Origin: Sorghum bicolor | Lineage: Eukaryota > Streptophyta > Magnoliopsida > Poales > Poaceae | Reading direction: 5' to 3' | Length of the DNA: 64,000 bases | Assembly (NCBI RefSeq): GCF_000003195.3 | Contig: NC_012878.2 | Location: 9,908,386 to 9,972,385 of the forward strand | In this document: positions 1 through 11,831 of the stretch, piece by piece | How positions within the stretch are numbered: the stretch's first letter is position 1 | Layout: the number at the start of each line of letters is the position of its first letter | Translations under genes and position numbers: made by a program | Notes under the pieces: model-generated | The model's database searches: none | What the model was told of the DNA's origin: nothing | The model's input: the letters and a program-made list of their open reading frames with translations, nothing else

Positions 1-2
1 AT

Positions 3-326
3 GGGGCGGCTACGACCGGCTCCGTCCTGCTCGGAGCTCTCACACCTTGCTTCGTCTCCTCCTCTGCCTTCCTCCAGAGCCAGGGCGCCGCCCTCGTGCA
101 CGGCGCCGTTTGCAACCTCTGCTCCTGCCATCTCTGCCTGCAGCAGCAGCAGCTGACCGCTCCGTGTTGCGAGGAGGAAGAAGAAGATGATGATGAGGGA
201 GCAGCTTGGTCTAAATCAAGCACTATTTATGGGGTCCAGCAGTTCCAGGCTCCAGCTAGATGGCGAGATGCACCGTGTGGTTGTCTCCTAAAAAGATTTA
301 TTATCCTGATTTCCTTCGTCGACTGA
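3..326 (+). CDS. Open frame entering from the left edge (possible gene 3' end)
   Basis: An open frame runs from the window edge to a TGA at 324-326. It is GC-rich and then passes into ordinary AT-rich intergenic DNA, as the last exon of a grass gene would. The visible part has a small-residue stretch, a cysteine-rich segment (CNLCSCHLCL), a glutamine run and an acidic run (EEEEEDDDE). The last 40 residues look less gene-like. I do not recognise a family. It could also be chance openness in GC-rich DNA; the sequence left of the window would decide. Confidence 0.22.
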   Translation, partial: GAATTGSVLLGALTPCFVSSSAFLQSQGAALVHGAVCNLCSCHLCLQQQQLTAPCCEEEEEDDDEGAAWSKSSTIYGVQQFQAPARWRDAPCGCLLKRFIILISFVD

Positions 327-1057
327 ACACGGAGACTAGTCTACTCGTATGCATGTGTGGTGTGTCCGGGAATTCTTCACAATGCATGCATATAAAAACT
401 GTTTTAAATTACATGGGCGATGTGAACACAAACTCCCTCATTTGGGAGTTAGTTGATGAGTTGCTCTCGCGTGATCAACATGCTTGTAGCGGCTGACCCA
501 GAGCTCGAATTCGCCATGCGATGCTATCGTCTTTATTAGTATCTGATGGAATTTCATTACTTTTTTGCGAAGGAAATTTCGTTGACTTTTGTCATCATAT
601 CGTGTGAATCGTTGAGATTTTGTTGTCCTTTTTTTTAAAAAAAAAAGTTTAATTGTAAGTACAGAAAGAATGCATTTGTTAGAAACAAAGAAGTTATTCA
701 TGGATTCACTGCACCGTGTTAAAGTGTATACATGGGCTAGTTTCCGTAAGCCCATATAAAAAAATCTATACATGGTCTAGAAAAGTCTTTCAGTGTCAAA
801 GAGGTGGCAAATTATGGTTATCCTCTGGCTTACAGTTGTGAATGTGTTCAGGGCAGGGTTAGTATTAGCTAGTTAGAAAGAACTCTCCCAGATGCTGATC
901 AGAGGGAAGTTCATGGAAGCTAATACTTTCTTCATGGGATTCACTCTTAGCATTCTTGGATCGTGAGTGTGGTGCGTATGCATATATTTTCTGTGAGACT
1001 TAGTTACAGACGCTCACAAACACGAGCGCACACTCATTTTTATGAATACACACGCAG
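327..1057. other. Intergenic, no gene seen
   Basis: AT-rich sequence with short A and T runs near 630-650. Small open frames on both strands lack coding character. I see no RNA gene or clear element ends here. Confidence 0.5.
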
Positions 1058-1308
1058 CAACGAAGTCAGTAGTGGGGCTAGGGGGGCTCCAGCCCCCCTA
1101 CCGCTCCTGGCTCAGTAGAATTTCTAGTGCTCTCCTTTTAATTTTAGATACAAATTTATAAGGTAGGGTGGGCTAAGAACTTTATTTTTTAGATATATTT
1201 TGTGAACTTCATCATTAATCTATATTTACGAGGGGTAATAGTAGAGCTAAGTTGATGTAGAACTTTTGTTCAGCCCCCTCTAAATTTTTTTCTGGCTTCG
1301 TCCTTGCA
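1058..1308. mobile_element. Degenerate small terminal-repeat element
   Basis: The left edge (ACGAAGTCAG) and the right edge read in reverse (ACGAAGCCAG) match imperfectly. The interior holds runs such as GGGGGGCTCCAGCCCCCC. It resembles the better preserved element at 8635-8794. No target duplication is clear. Confidence 0.3.
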
Positions 1309-1621
1309 CACGCGCACCCTCGTGTGTATATATAAGGTCATCTCCCAACAAATTGACCTCTCAAATTAAAGTAGAGTAGTAGTTCGGACGAATTGGCTAT
1401 GTTCCGTGTACGCTTTACCAGGATTGTCACGGCAATCAGGTGCTCGTAGCTTCACGGGGAAGTGAAAAAGGTCCGTCGTTTTTGTCCTTTTGGTTTTTGT
1501 GTTGACGTGGTCTTTGACAATTTTCAGAGCGAGCCTAGGCGCCTAGCTTGTGCTGAACCGCATTTTATTATTTATATGATTGTTAATTTATTATATTATA
1601 TATTTTAGAGCTTATTCTTTT

Positions 1622-1946
1622 GTTCCGTTTGGTACAACTCACAATAGCTTTATAGGCTGTTGTGAGCTGTTTCTTTTTGCCAAATAATTATTTCTAAAAC
1701 GGCTTTATGGGTGAAGGTGTTTTTCTTCTCCTCTCACAAAAATATAAGTTGAGATGAAGCTGAAAAAAGTAGCTTATTGTAGTCTCTCTCACATTTCTCT
1801 CTCTCATCTATGCATGAAGTAGTTGGTGAAGCTATTTTACCAAACACTTTTTCCAAAACAGCTCAACTTCATCTAGAAAGTTGCTCATAAAGATATTTTC
1901 TAAAAAAACAACTTTTCTAGTAAAGTTGAGCTGTGCCAAATAAGCC
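1622..1946. mobile_element. MITE with imperfect terminal inverted repeats
   Basis: The left end contains GTTTGGTACAACTC and the right end, read in reverse, contains ATTTGGCACAGCTC, giving about 19 bp of imperfect inverted repeat around a 325-bp AT-rich noncoding body. The interior has further self-complementary stretches. A target duplication could not be fixed with confidence, so the superfamily is left open. Confidence 0.5.
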
Positions 1947-2599
1947 TTTTAGAGTGAAGTTGAGATCAAATAATGGTACGATCCTCAACAATAATAAATG
2001 AAGAAAGGGCCGGTTTGGAGTGCACGGAATGCTGCCAAAGTGCCAAAAATATAGTTTAGCCCAGTGTTCCCATTACTTACTTTGAGATGATGATTCTTCT
2101 TGCTTTCTTTTCTGGAGCATTTCACATGATGAAAGGTTCTCTTTCAGATTAATCAACCTTTCAATAACCTTTTGTCTAGAACATTTCAGATAATTTTTTT
2201 ATTTTGACTCATCATTATATAATAATTTTGGGTTATAGTATGTGTGTAAATCCAACAGAGAAATGGAGAGAAAAAAAATGCTCTGCCTGGTTTATTAGGA
2301 TTTTTGTTTCTTTCTACCGAAGTCGGGATGTGCCACTAGAAAGTCCATATAGTCTGCTCAACTTCACAATGTAGAAAAGTTGCATCATATAGACATCAAT
2401 TTATTAGGTCAGTTTCATCAGCCTCACATCCGCGTGTGCATTTCAGATGATAAAGGGATGCTTCCACTGGGCACGATGTAGACTCCTACTAAAGCCCGCG
2501 TCACATGTCTCATGCCTTGGCCTCGATGGGTTAGGATGGGAATTGGCCGCCTTGACCAATTAGATAGTTGATCCGACCCATGGAAGCATGATCAATGGG
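1947..2599. other. Intergenic, no gene seen
   Basis: AT-rich DNA with no coding frame worth reporting and no repeat ends that I can fix. Confidence 0.45.
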
Positions 2600-3709
2600 T
2601 CACATGGGCTGATCTTATAATAAAAAATGGCTCGATAGAGTCAGAACTTATTAACTGAATGAGTAAGATTGGTCGATAGAAGCAAATAAGATTAATCGAT
2701 GTGGTTTTTGGTAAGGTCACGGTAAATGTGACCATTAACTGAGGCAATTCCATGCCCGCCATGGTTAATCTAAAAAAATAAAAAAGCCTAGATCTAGCCC
2801 TTAACAGGCCTGCATTTGGGCCTAGCTCCACGCCAGACTCGGCCACCGCCATCGTCTGCACGCCGCCACCGCCACTAGGGCCGCGCTCGCCACCGTGGGG
2901 GTTGATTGAGAGCTCCTCCTACCTGGATCCGCCCACCAAAGGGAGAGGAAGGCCCCCAAGTGCTAGGGCAGAAGAAGAGGCCAGTCCCCGCATAGTGAAG
3001 GTCTGGATCCGGTCGCCTATGCTTTGTCGTGCGTCTGGATCTGGTTAGAGAAGAGCGTCACCAGCGGAGAGGATGACATGGAGGAGGGGAGCAGCGCCAC
3101 TGGGAGCTACACCTGCCGTGCCCGCGGATCCGCCGCCCCCGAAGCAGCTCGCGACTAGGGTGGTGGAGACCCTCGCCGCCGGGGTGGTGAGGCCCTTACC
3201 ACGAGAGGGAAGGGGAGGTCTGCCGCCGAGGGAGAAGGGGAGGGGCCACCGCCGGGAGGGAAGGGGGCACTGACGGGAGGGGAGAAGACAACGGGATGTG
3301 AGGAGCGTCGGGCTAGGGGAGGAGTGTCAAGCAAACGAGATGGGAAGGGGTCGTGCTGTGGCTAAGGATAGGGAGGGGTTAAGGGAGTGAGAGGCTGATG
3401 TGAGAAACCCTAACTCTCTGTTTATATAAGATGATTGATATTGGGTTGATGTAGGCTAACGGGCTGGGTCTACTTTACCGAGGCGGTTGTATTATGATGA
3501 CCGCCTCAGTTAATGATTTACCGAGGCGGTTGCATTACAATAAACCACCTCAGTTAATATAAGTTAACCGAGGCGAGCATTTTATGTTGTCCGCTCTGTA
3601 AATCGATTAACTGAGGCGGTTATTTGTAACTGCCTCGGTTAATGAAAGTTGGATATCCTGTCCACCTCCGAGGCCTTTTCCAAAATGCCTCACAATTTTT
3701 TTAGTAGTG
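2600..3709. mobile_element. Non-autonomous CACTA-like element, right end clear
   Basis: The right end is TTTTTAGTAGTG, the complement of a CACTACTA terminus. Subterminal copies of ACCGAGGCGGTT and its complement lie in both orientations between about 3475 and 3640, as in CACTA elements. The interior at 2740-2870 matches the intact CACTA element at 44603-45703 (both contain CTAGATCTAG inside a longer shared stretch). A GC-rich 500-bp core (2870-3400) has small open frames without recognisable domains. I could not find the left CACTA terminus, so the start is approximate. Confidence 0.55.
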
Positions 3710-4831
3710 ATAACATCATTTATTTCAAATTTTCTAGTCTTCTTCTTCTTTTTTTTTCAAATAAGCATGTTTGATGATGACCTGTTAGTCACATCCATGT
3801 TTGGAAGTAAATCGAGGAATATCATATAGATGTGAACATATACGAGATAAATAAGAATTATGGTTTACTTCTTAACTTATTTTCTTTGATGCATTGCATA
3901 ATAATCTTAATGTGTTATCATGAGATTTTCAATATTGTATCTCTTCTTTCTAGAAGTGGAGTTCTATTTATAGCTTGCATAAGTCGGTTCTTAGGCATGC
4001 GGTACTTGTAGGCAAAGAGGAGAGGTGGTTTGAAATGGGCCCAGGTCAGATGCACCTTCTTTTACCTCTCAATGGTATGGATTGCATCTTGGGGAGCACT
4101 AAAAGTATTAGGAAGGTATCAGCTCCCCATGATTCCGATAGGATAAGTGAAAGGAACATGTGTTTGATTTGGTGGAGGAATGTCAATTGGTGCCTCTTTT
4201 ATTTTATTTTATTTTATTTTTATTTTATTTTCTGATCTGCCTTCTTTTTCAAGGGATTTGAGGGGATTTTACAAATGGTAGATGGAGTAAGGAATTGGAG
4301 TATTTATTTGGGAAGATAATATTGGTGGATATGATAAGTGAAAAGATCTTGGGTTTGGTTTGGAGAAACGCTTGACAAAAAGAATCCTTGAATTTAACAA
4401 TAAATTGAGCATAAACAGATATATGGGAAAGACCAGCAATAAAAGGTAAACATGAAGGAAATAGGTCGGCTTTGAAGTGTCACTACTTCGTAATGTCTCA
4501 AAACTAACACAATAAAATGTAGGATATGTATGGGTTTTATCGTGTAACATATTTGGCTTTGATAGGACATGTAAACCATTAGGAGATGTGAAGCTGAGGG
4601 TTTTAAAGCTTAGCCTAAAAAAAATTCTCCAAGTAATACTTACTCAAGAAGGAAATACTTCTATCTTGTTGTGTTCATCTTTTAACAATTTAGGTAATAT
4701 CTTCCTATCTGAGAACAGTCTCACAAAATTGAGTAGTAGTCAAAGAATAAAACTTACGCAAGCTAATGTGTCGAGTCAAAGTTGTGCTCAAATAATCTCC
4801 CAAGATTGGTTTCATCGAGTTTTATGGATGT
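3710..4831. other. Intergenic, no gene seen
   Basis: AT-rich sequence. The 3950-4190 stretch has short open frames in two phases but no domain I recognise. It contains the TTTTA-type microsatellite listed separately. Confidence 0.4.
4197..4231. repeat. ATTTT microsatellite
   Basis: About seven units of a TTTTA pentamer with one irregular unit. Confidence 0.8.
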
Positions 4832-5119
4832 TTCCGGTCCTCTATATCTGGCATGGGCGAGCTAATTCCAGAGACCAAGAAGGGTATTAACTGCGAGTAA
4901 CAGCGGCCTAGTCTTGAGAAGTCTATTGGTCAGCATGCAATCGAGCTAGGACAGATGCAACGTTTTGGTTGCCAAGCTGGGACGCACGCACAAGACTTTG
5001 TTGCCGAGAACGCTTCGTTTAACCTGCTCCGTAATTAATTCTCTCTCGGTATTCTAGTCCGCTAGATATTATGGCCAAACCAAAAAAAACAGGTAGGCGC
5101 CAGATATAGAGGACCGGAA
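4832..5119. mobile_element. 288-bp element with perfect 21-bp terminal inverted repeats
   Basis: The left terminus TTCCGGTCCTCTATATCTGG(C) is repeated exactly, inverted, at 5099-5119. The interior is noncoding and of mixed composition. Long perfect termini on a short body would suit a Mutator-type MITE, but the nine flanking bases on each side do not match, so no target duplication supports a superfamily. Confidence 0.6.
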
Positions 5120-5306
5120 GGAGTAATTCATAAGGGACGAGTGGAGAATTTTCAAATACATCACATGTGGGTGAATACTTGGAGCAGTAGGGGTGGGGTC
5201 GGCCAGCCTATGTATGGTCAATCAATCCCCAATCTCCATCCACTTAGTGTCATTCATTGTGTCACATTTCCTCTCTCTTTGTTTGGTGCATTGCATGGGC
5301 CTATAT

Positions 5307-5561
5307 TGTTAGAAACTAAAGCAATAATAGATCGAACACGAGACACAGATATGTGGTAAACTCTCGTGGAAAAAAACCACGGGCGCCAATTGGCGATCTT
5401 CACTATATGACGAGAGTCTTTAGAACGGCTTACAAGATGTATTTATAGGACGGACTGACTGCAGTCAAATACGGAAACAAATCTACTAATAAACATAACC
5501 ACCATGGGTTCTCTAGGCGTCCCCGTAGGACTCACGTTATAATTCGGATCATATTCCAACA
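5307..5561. mobile_element. Copia-like solo LTR
   Basis: A 255-bp sequence beginning TGTTAGAAAC and ending ATTCCAACA, flanked on both sides by the 5-bp direct repeat TATAT (5302-5306 and 5562-5566). TG...CA ends plus a 5-bp duplication and no internal region indicate a solo LTR left by recombination. A related copy lies at 56090-56399. The family assignment rests on the TGTTAG...CAACA style of end and is an inference. Confidence 0.8.
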
Positions 5562-5566
5562 TATAT

Positions 5567-6274
5567 TAGTGGATAGGTTTTGTTACCCAACTTAAATGGG
5601 TTCAGCCGATTTGGCTCCAGCCTCCTGTCAGAAAGTTCTTTTATCTATGTTCTTTGTGGTAGTAGATTCACAACAATTGCTAGACAAACAGTTCAATCAG
5701 TGTAAGCGTTACACCAACCAAAGGAGCATTTTTAGCTTAAAAGATCCTCTAACTCATGGAACAATTTTGTTTATTCAAAACAAAAGGGTATGCTGTTCTT
5801 ATAACCTTTTTGAAATAAAACTTTTGATACATCTCATATGTGCATTATCATAGTGAATTACTCGTATTGACTATGGAAACTTCTCATGTAAATATGGAGC
5901 TTGTGGCTCTTCTAGAATGAAACTTTCATGCTCATTGACAAAACTTCCCTTTTTAGGCTCCTATTTTCGTACAAGAAAGTTTGAGGCACCTCTATAGTTT
6001 GGGAATATTAGATCATCATCAAAATAATATGGATGAATAAAAAGGAGACATCCCTAAATGCTGGTGATTCTGGAACCTCTTTTGATTTTGGTGGGAACGG
6101 GGGTTTGCACTTCTATGGGATCAAAATGATCCTAGTTAGTCTCTAGGACTAATCAATTCAGGGACAATATTTTAGTTTGAGAACAAATTTCTGCAACAGT
6201 TTCTCATATGGGCAATAGAAATTAAAATGTTTGACATTCTACCAGGGTGTACTTAGGGGGTACAGAAAAAAACG
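5567..6274. other. Intergenic, no gene seen
   Basis: AT-rich DNA. The open frames at 5596-5853 and nearby are short, unspecific and lack any domain signature. Confidence 0.45.
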
Positions 6275-6346
6275 GATTAAGATGATTCTTCTTAGCTCAT
6301 TGGAGTGCAAGATTAAGATGATTCTTCTTAGCTCGTTGGAGTGCAA
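6275..6346. repeat. Perfectly adjacent 36-bp tandem duplication
   Basis: The 36-bp unit beginning GATTAAGATGATTCTTCTTA occurs at 6275-6310 and again at 6311-6346 with one difference (CTCATT versus CTCGTT). Confidence 0.85.
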
Positions 6347-8634
6347 GATTAGCACTGGATTACAATGTCTGACTTGTCTGCACAATTAGAAAAAACTAGT
6401 AGGAAACGCGCGCCCCTGCGCGCGATCAGTAAGTTTCTATTGAAGTTTGCTTGCAAGCAATATAATGTTATATGTGTAGGTATAGATGTAGATGGTAAAT
6501 TGACATTTGAAAAATATATATTGAATCAGACAGCTGTTGATATTACCAAGGCATAGTAGACAAAGCATAATTGAACAACATAATGAGTAGAGGAGTGACA
6601 CGATGAAAGTTCCTAAACATGTTGATGTGTGTTTCTCAGAAACTGTTGCTATGCACATAGAATTGAGATGGCAAGGCAATCATGGCATGATAAATATAAC
6701 CTCGTGCATTTCGCCAAACGTTGAAGCAGCCATCTTGTTCTATGTTGTCATTCTGTGGAGCAGCAAAGGCAATCAGTTAAAAAATAATAGATGATACCAG
6801 TGTGGTTTCTATTAAATCAGGTAGGATAGGGAAGAATGGTTGGTGCTTGGTAAACAGATGTAGAGAGCTAAGAGTATTATCAGTTGCTCATTTCTTCCTT
6901 GGTCTTTGTTGATGTAACTATTTACCTTTTATCCTTTTTTTCACAAATGTACAGCCAAGAACTTTGGGATAATGACTAAATTGGTTCTTTAGCTAAATAA
7001 GTTGGTAAATTTACAGTAAGAAAGGGGGCATTCAAAAGATAGTTGTATGGTGGAATAAGAATGGGTCGAGTAGCGGGTTTGCATTTTGGATTAGTTTTAA
7101 ACAGAGAAGACTGAATAATGAAACATATATGTGCCACAGTAAACAAAATTGGGTAACTTCCCCGCAAGGGTACATAGTATCAGTCAAGTGAATTGTTGTT
7201 TTGTGCAAAAAATACGCAGCTATTGAGTTTTGAATTTGCAGTCATGTAACTATTTCTTGGTTTCATTTTGTCTGTGAACACCTTGAACTATAATTAAGCA
7301 AAAGATAACAAATATATTGGCCCTATATATGGGCCCTTTGCTGATCCAAAAGGCGTCTATGACTACACATAGTCACTGTTTTGTTATGCATTGTCACTGT
7401 AACAATCAAAATAAATATAGGTTTCTGGTTGCAATTATGCACACACACATACACACCACCTGGACCCTATATATCTTTGTTATCAAACTAAACAAAACTT
7501 CCCCACAGAAGCAAAAACCTAGGAACCAAAAAATTGCAAGACAAGATGGTATAATTAGCCAATATAAAGATGGGCATTAATTTGAGTTGTCTATATAGAA
7601 CTCCAAGCATAAATTGCAATACATACGGACAGGAACTTAAAATTAGAGTACAACAATGGAAATAAATATATTTTTCTGGCCTGCAACTATCCATGTATAT
7701 GTCACCTGACCTCATACATCTTTCTTACGAAACTAAATAAAGGTTTCTTGTGAAAGCAAAGCGGCAGGGACCAAAAAATGGGCACGACAATAAGGTAGGG
7801 ACGGTGAATATAAAATAGGCACAAAATGTGAGGTACACATGAAGGGGGCATGAAGGAAAGGGTGAGAATAAGGTTGTCACCAAAACAGAAAATCATTTTC
7901 AGAAATTGTTTGATGACTCCATCTCTGTGAATACCGCTTGCTGAGTGCACCCAAAGGAGCACATAAATCAGGCTTCGCTGACTGGAAGTTGAGGCTGCAA
8001 ACAAAATGGGCTAGTATAAGGAGCTTTAATTTTGATTATTGAGTAAATAGAAGAAATACAAGAGAAGTACCAAGCTAGGCAGTCTGTGCACCAGCGTCCA
8101 ACATATCCAACTTCAAAAGTAGGGCACATACACAAAATAGTTAAAGCCAAGAAGGAATTACCGAACATGAAGAAAACAATAGCAATACATGCAACATTAG
8201 TATGGACAGGTTGAAAAAAAATCTATTGGCAGATCTGGGTAGGGCACTCGTAGGCACACTTAACCCTACATGAAGAGTAATCGCTAAAATAGTAGGTAGG
8301 GAAAATACATATAGGAGTGTATGCGTCAATCTACAAATCGCATGTCTTCGAGATGGAGACGGAGGTGAGCTTTCTCAACCAGCACTCCATCACCATTCAC
8401 CAGGTAGATCTTGCGCTGATGAAATCATTTGCCAGTTCAACTATCAAGGAAATTACAAATAAATGCACAATCAAGATTTTTGCACAAACCCAAAATTTAT
8501 AAGTAAATGTTCATGATTGGCACAACAGACTAATATAAAATCATAACCGAGGTAAACTAACTGTGAAATTAACCAGAAAGCCTAAGCTTGCTTGTAATAG
8601 TAACTGAACTAAGTGGTACAAATACCCTATGTGC
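6347..8634. other. Intergenic, with a degenerate duplication at about 7400-7880
   Basis: No gene recognised. Two adjacent stretches of roughly 240 bp share blocks such as ATATCTTTGTTATCAAACTAA / ACATCTTTCTTACGAAACTAA followed by AACCAAAAAATTG / GACCAAAAAATGG, so an old local duplication is likely. A minus-strand stretch at 8320-8420 is briefly open (translating as KIYLVNGDGVLVEKAHLRL) and could be an exon remnant, but nothing around it supports a gene. Confidence 0.35.
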
Positions 8635-8794
8635 AAGGGCGAAGCTAGAGCAAATTAGAGGGGGGGGGGTGCCTTTCTCTTATAGTTATGAAAATTTAAT
8701 CTATAACCATGATGAAAGTCTCCTCGTAATGGTGATTTTTCAAATTTTGTTGGGCACCCACAGTCTTCAACGTAGCTTCGCCCCTACCTACGTG
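8635..8794. mobile_element. Small MITE with GGGCGAAGCTA termini
   Basis: GGGCGAAGCTA at the left and its exact complement TAGCTTCGCCC at the right enclose about 135 bp of noncoding DNA. The flanks CCTATGTGC and CCTACGTGG match at 7 of 9 positions, compatible with an eroded 9-bp duplication (Mutator-like); this is suggestive only. Confidence 0.5.
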
Positions 8795-9435
8795 GCCTGG
8801 ACATGCTGCAGTAAACACTTCAAATAATGTATTCTGACACTTTTGGGGGCTCAGATTTCTTTTTCAGGAAGCTATTTTAGTGACATGCTGATTTGTGTGA
8901 TCTCAAACCTTGCATGTTTCATTTACACGATGAAATTTGAAGTCCAAATATTTAATGAGTTATTAGATAAAAGTGCAAATAGGTGATAAGTTGCATATTT
9001 CAGTAGCCCAGAGTTGTAACCTGTGTTTCTTGCTTGGAAAACAATATAAATCATACACCTCAATTTTCACTTGGTATAAGAAATGGAAACTGTATAGAAG
9101 AATTCATTAAACATGAATATGAACTCACTCCGCCATATATGCCTGCAGCTAGACCTGATCTATTGTGTATTTAAGCATAGACTGAGAAACGTGAGTACAG
9201 GTCACAGTGAAGTTCAGGATGGTTTGATACATGCAAAGCTTCATGAATAAGAAGCAAATTTGAGAATGGGGTAATGAAAACTAAATTCACATGTAGTCTT
9301 CCTAATTCCTGGAATTTGTAGCAGTCGATATATAATAAATTTAAGGTAAAATGTGTAGTAAGCATCTACGCAAGAAGTAGCAAAATCTTTTATATCCTGA
9401 CAAATATCAGTTTCTACCTATATCTTTTTATCAGG
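8795..9435. other. Intergenic, no gene seen
   Basis: AT-rich, with stops in all frames apart from very short open runs. It ends in a pyrimidine-rich stretch (CTTTTTATCAG) that looks like a splice acceptor for the following exon-like segment. Confidence 0.4.
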
Positions 9436-9666
9436 TTGCAGATACAAAAATTCAGCGACCATTTAGAAGTTACCAGCCTTCACAAACTCTTGATAACAAT
9501 AGTAGGCGTGGAAATCATCAAAATAACTACAGGCATACAGCTGTGCTGGCAGGTCTTAGAATTTTACAGCGATGTGATGGTGATATTCAGACACGTCTGA
9601 ATGAACATGATGGAGTACTTCCTTTGTGTGACATAGTCTACTTAGGTATCCTATGCAAGGTTTAAC
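9436..9666 (+). pseudogene. Exon-like open segment, unknown family
   Basis: A 77-codon open stretch starts directly after a good acceptor-like sequence (TTTTTATCAG) and ends at TAA (9664-9666). It reads VADTKIQRPFRSYQPSQTL at the start and contains HTAVLAGLRILQRCDGDI further on. There is no ATG at the start, no partner exon that I can find, and the surroundings are AT-rich. It may be an isolated exon captured or left by a transposed gene fragment. I do not recognise the family; chance openness cannot be excluded. Confidence 0.28.
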
Positions 9667-10328
9667 TGTGCTATTTGTATCCTAAAGTTTTAACTGAACT
9701 ACAAAGAACTCTCATAATCATATAACTTCAGGACCCATAATACACCCTCAGCAATTATAGTAAAAAAACATTTTGCAAAGAGCGCCTAGTCTGAAGAGAA
9801 GAGAAGAAAAATAAGAGCTGTTTTGGAACCACCAAGATTTTTTTATTGGCCCAGCGGCAAACTCAATAATAGTTTGAGGAGGTGGCAGGATAAGAGACAG
9901 GATCTATCATACCACAAGACCCCAAGACTCTACTAAAGATTTAATGAGCCCTTCAATTGGCTGATGACCTGCACAATTAGGAGAAAATAAGCAACATTCT
10001 CAATTTGCAGGATTTGATGTTCCAATTAAATCAAATAAATGATGTCCAGTAGAAACTGAGACACTGCAAATAAGCGTAAGAATGTATAGAAATGACAAAC
10101 TAAAATCCCTCAAAGTATTGCAGTCCTTATGAGAATAAATAAAAATGGGGAAGAGGAGCAATTATACCTCTTCTCAATGAAGAAGATAAATCCAAGAAAG
10201 GATCCTCTCATTCTGAAGACACCGTGTCCTACAAAGTTCTGAAAATTAAGCGCTGACAAAATAATATAGCAAAAAAATAATTTTTTGCAACAGTAACCCA
10301 GGTCATATTGAGTTCATTGCTACACATC
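9667..10328. other. Intergenic, no gene seen
   Basis: AT-rich sequence. It could hold intron and 3' untranslated sequence of the small minus-strand candidate that follows, but nothing in it proves this. Confidence 0.35.
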
Positions 10329-10541
10329 TGAATTTACTGGGCGTCCTCCACCGCCTCGATCTGAGAAAAGAGAAGACCTAGATCAAACAGTAGACCAAGA
10401 CTGAGATGGAGATCGAGGAGGAACGAACCTCGGTGCGAAGACTGCGGCAAGGTAGTCGAGGACGACCATGACCCTATGTTTGACGGAGGCGATGAGGATC
10501 GCGAAGAAGGCCGTGCTGGAGCCCTTCCGCTGCGCCGCCAT
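10329..10541 (-). CDS. Candidate small two-exon gene (membrane-type microprotein)
   Basis: On the minus strand an ATG at 10541 sits in GC-rich DNA. It opens 37 codons beginning MAAQRKGSSTAFFAILIASV, with a hydrophobic segment FFAILIASV and a second one VMVVLDYLAAVFA. A donor (GAG|GTTCG, intron start at 10428) and a pyrimidine-rich acceptor (CTTTTCTCAG, about 10368) are present. The exon after the acceptor reads IEAVEDAQ then stop in one phase, but the donor phase as drawn selects a different frame, so the exon junction is uncertain. No homologue recognised. It could be the 5' end of a decayed gene. Confidence 0.28.
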
Positions 10542-11235
10542 ATCTAGAAGGAGAGACGGGGGTGGGGCGAGGGCAGGAGCAGCGAAGGCGCCGGCGCCGG
10601 CGTGCGGCCTCGCCTAGCCATGCCCGGGCTCCTCCCTCCGTGGACGGTGAGACAGAGGAACCGGCGAATGCACGCACAGCGACAGTGAGAGACGACATGG
10701 AACGCCCAGGGCCTAGAGTACGGCGACAGAGAGAGCAATGTGGAGACGGAGCAGGAGGAGGTGACTAGCGTGGAACTGCGAGCAGAGAAGACCGTTCTCC
10801 TTCCCCTTTTTTGGCAGCCCCTTTTTTTTATTTGGAGTAGCAGTGCAGCACGTCGCTGGAAACACTCTATTGGCTGGTAACTGTACGGGAGCAGACAGAC
10901 CCTCTGGCCGAGCAGCGCACTGGACACGGCCATGCTTCGAGAGCACCGATAACAGGAGCCCGAGGCCAATCTCCCCGTTGAATCTGGGATGGGACGATGT
11001 AAAAAAATTTCGCTAACGTGGAGTAGCTGGGCGTGCTCCGTCGCGTTCCAAATTGTAGGAGTGAACACAGATGATCAGAATAGTTTCAAATAGTTTTGGT
11101 ATCAGTTTGACAGTTGTTTGTCTATTCGACCAAAACGCTTGTTTGCATCTACAGTTTGTTTGTCCATCCTTTCTTTTATACCTAGAAACTAGCTATCAAT
11201 TTGCATCATGTGGGAAAGAAACAAAAAGATAGTAA
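10542..11235. other. GC-rich flank of the small minus-strand candidate
   Basis: GC-rich and purine-rich plus-strand sequence from 10545 to 10780, then ordinary sequence. Open frames occur on both strands but share the bias of GC-rich DNA and have no recognisable domain. It is plausible as promoter and 5' untranslated sequence of the minus-strand candidate at 10541. Confidence 0.3.
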
Positions 11236-11239
11236 TTAG

Positions 11240-11720
11240 TTGGAAATTGTGCACGAGAGATATGGAGACATATCCCTGTGCTTGTAATTCCATAGCTTCA
11301 AAGCATTCCACAGACTACAATTACATATTTTGATTTCAGCGACATGCTTGGCCCCAATTGAGGAAATTTCCTGAATGTTGGACATCATCTCATATTCTCT
11401 TCTCCTATAATCCTCGTTCCCCAAAATGTTTGTTCCCATAAGGGACACCGAATGACAAAATTCTTATAACGCCATAGTTTCAAAGCATCTGCAGATACTA
11501 CAATTTCAATTTGATTTCAGCAGCATAGATAAATTCAGGAAGACTCTGAAACTTGGATGCTCATCACCATCTGACTCCCTAAAACTGCCTCAGAATGCTC
11601 ATCACCATCCAAAACAAAAATAAGTTTGTAATCGGTGATTTCAACATTCTACTGTAACAATTCAATTTGGTTTCAGTTACATCATAAAACTCGCATTGAA
11701 ATTCAGGAAGATCCTGAAAA
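11240..11720. repeat. Degenerate duplicated blocks in the 3' flank of the phosphatase gene
   Basis: The phrases CCATAGCTTCAAAGCAT (11291) and CCATAGTTTCAAAGCAT (11472) begin two related blocks. TTCAGGAAGACTCTGAAA (about 11533) and TTCAGGAAGATCCTGAAA (about 11703) form another pair, and GCTCATCACCATC occurs twice in between. The region thus looks like several rounds of local duplication downstream of the phosphatase stop codon, probably within or beyond its 3' untranslated region. Confidence 0.5.
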
Positions 11721-11831
11721 GTCAAAGCTTTAACACATCTCCTGTTCTGCTGCAACCTCTCTCTTTCCGACTAACCAGTAGATAAATCTGCCAAAATGTA
11801 CCAACTTTTAAACCTGAAACTGCTTCAAGAA

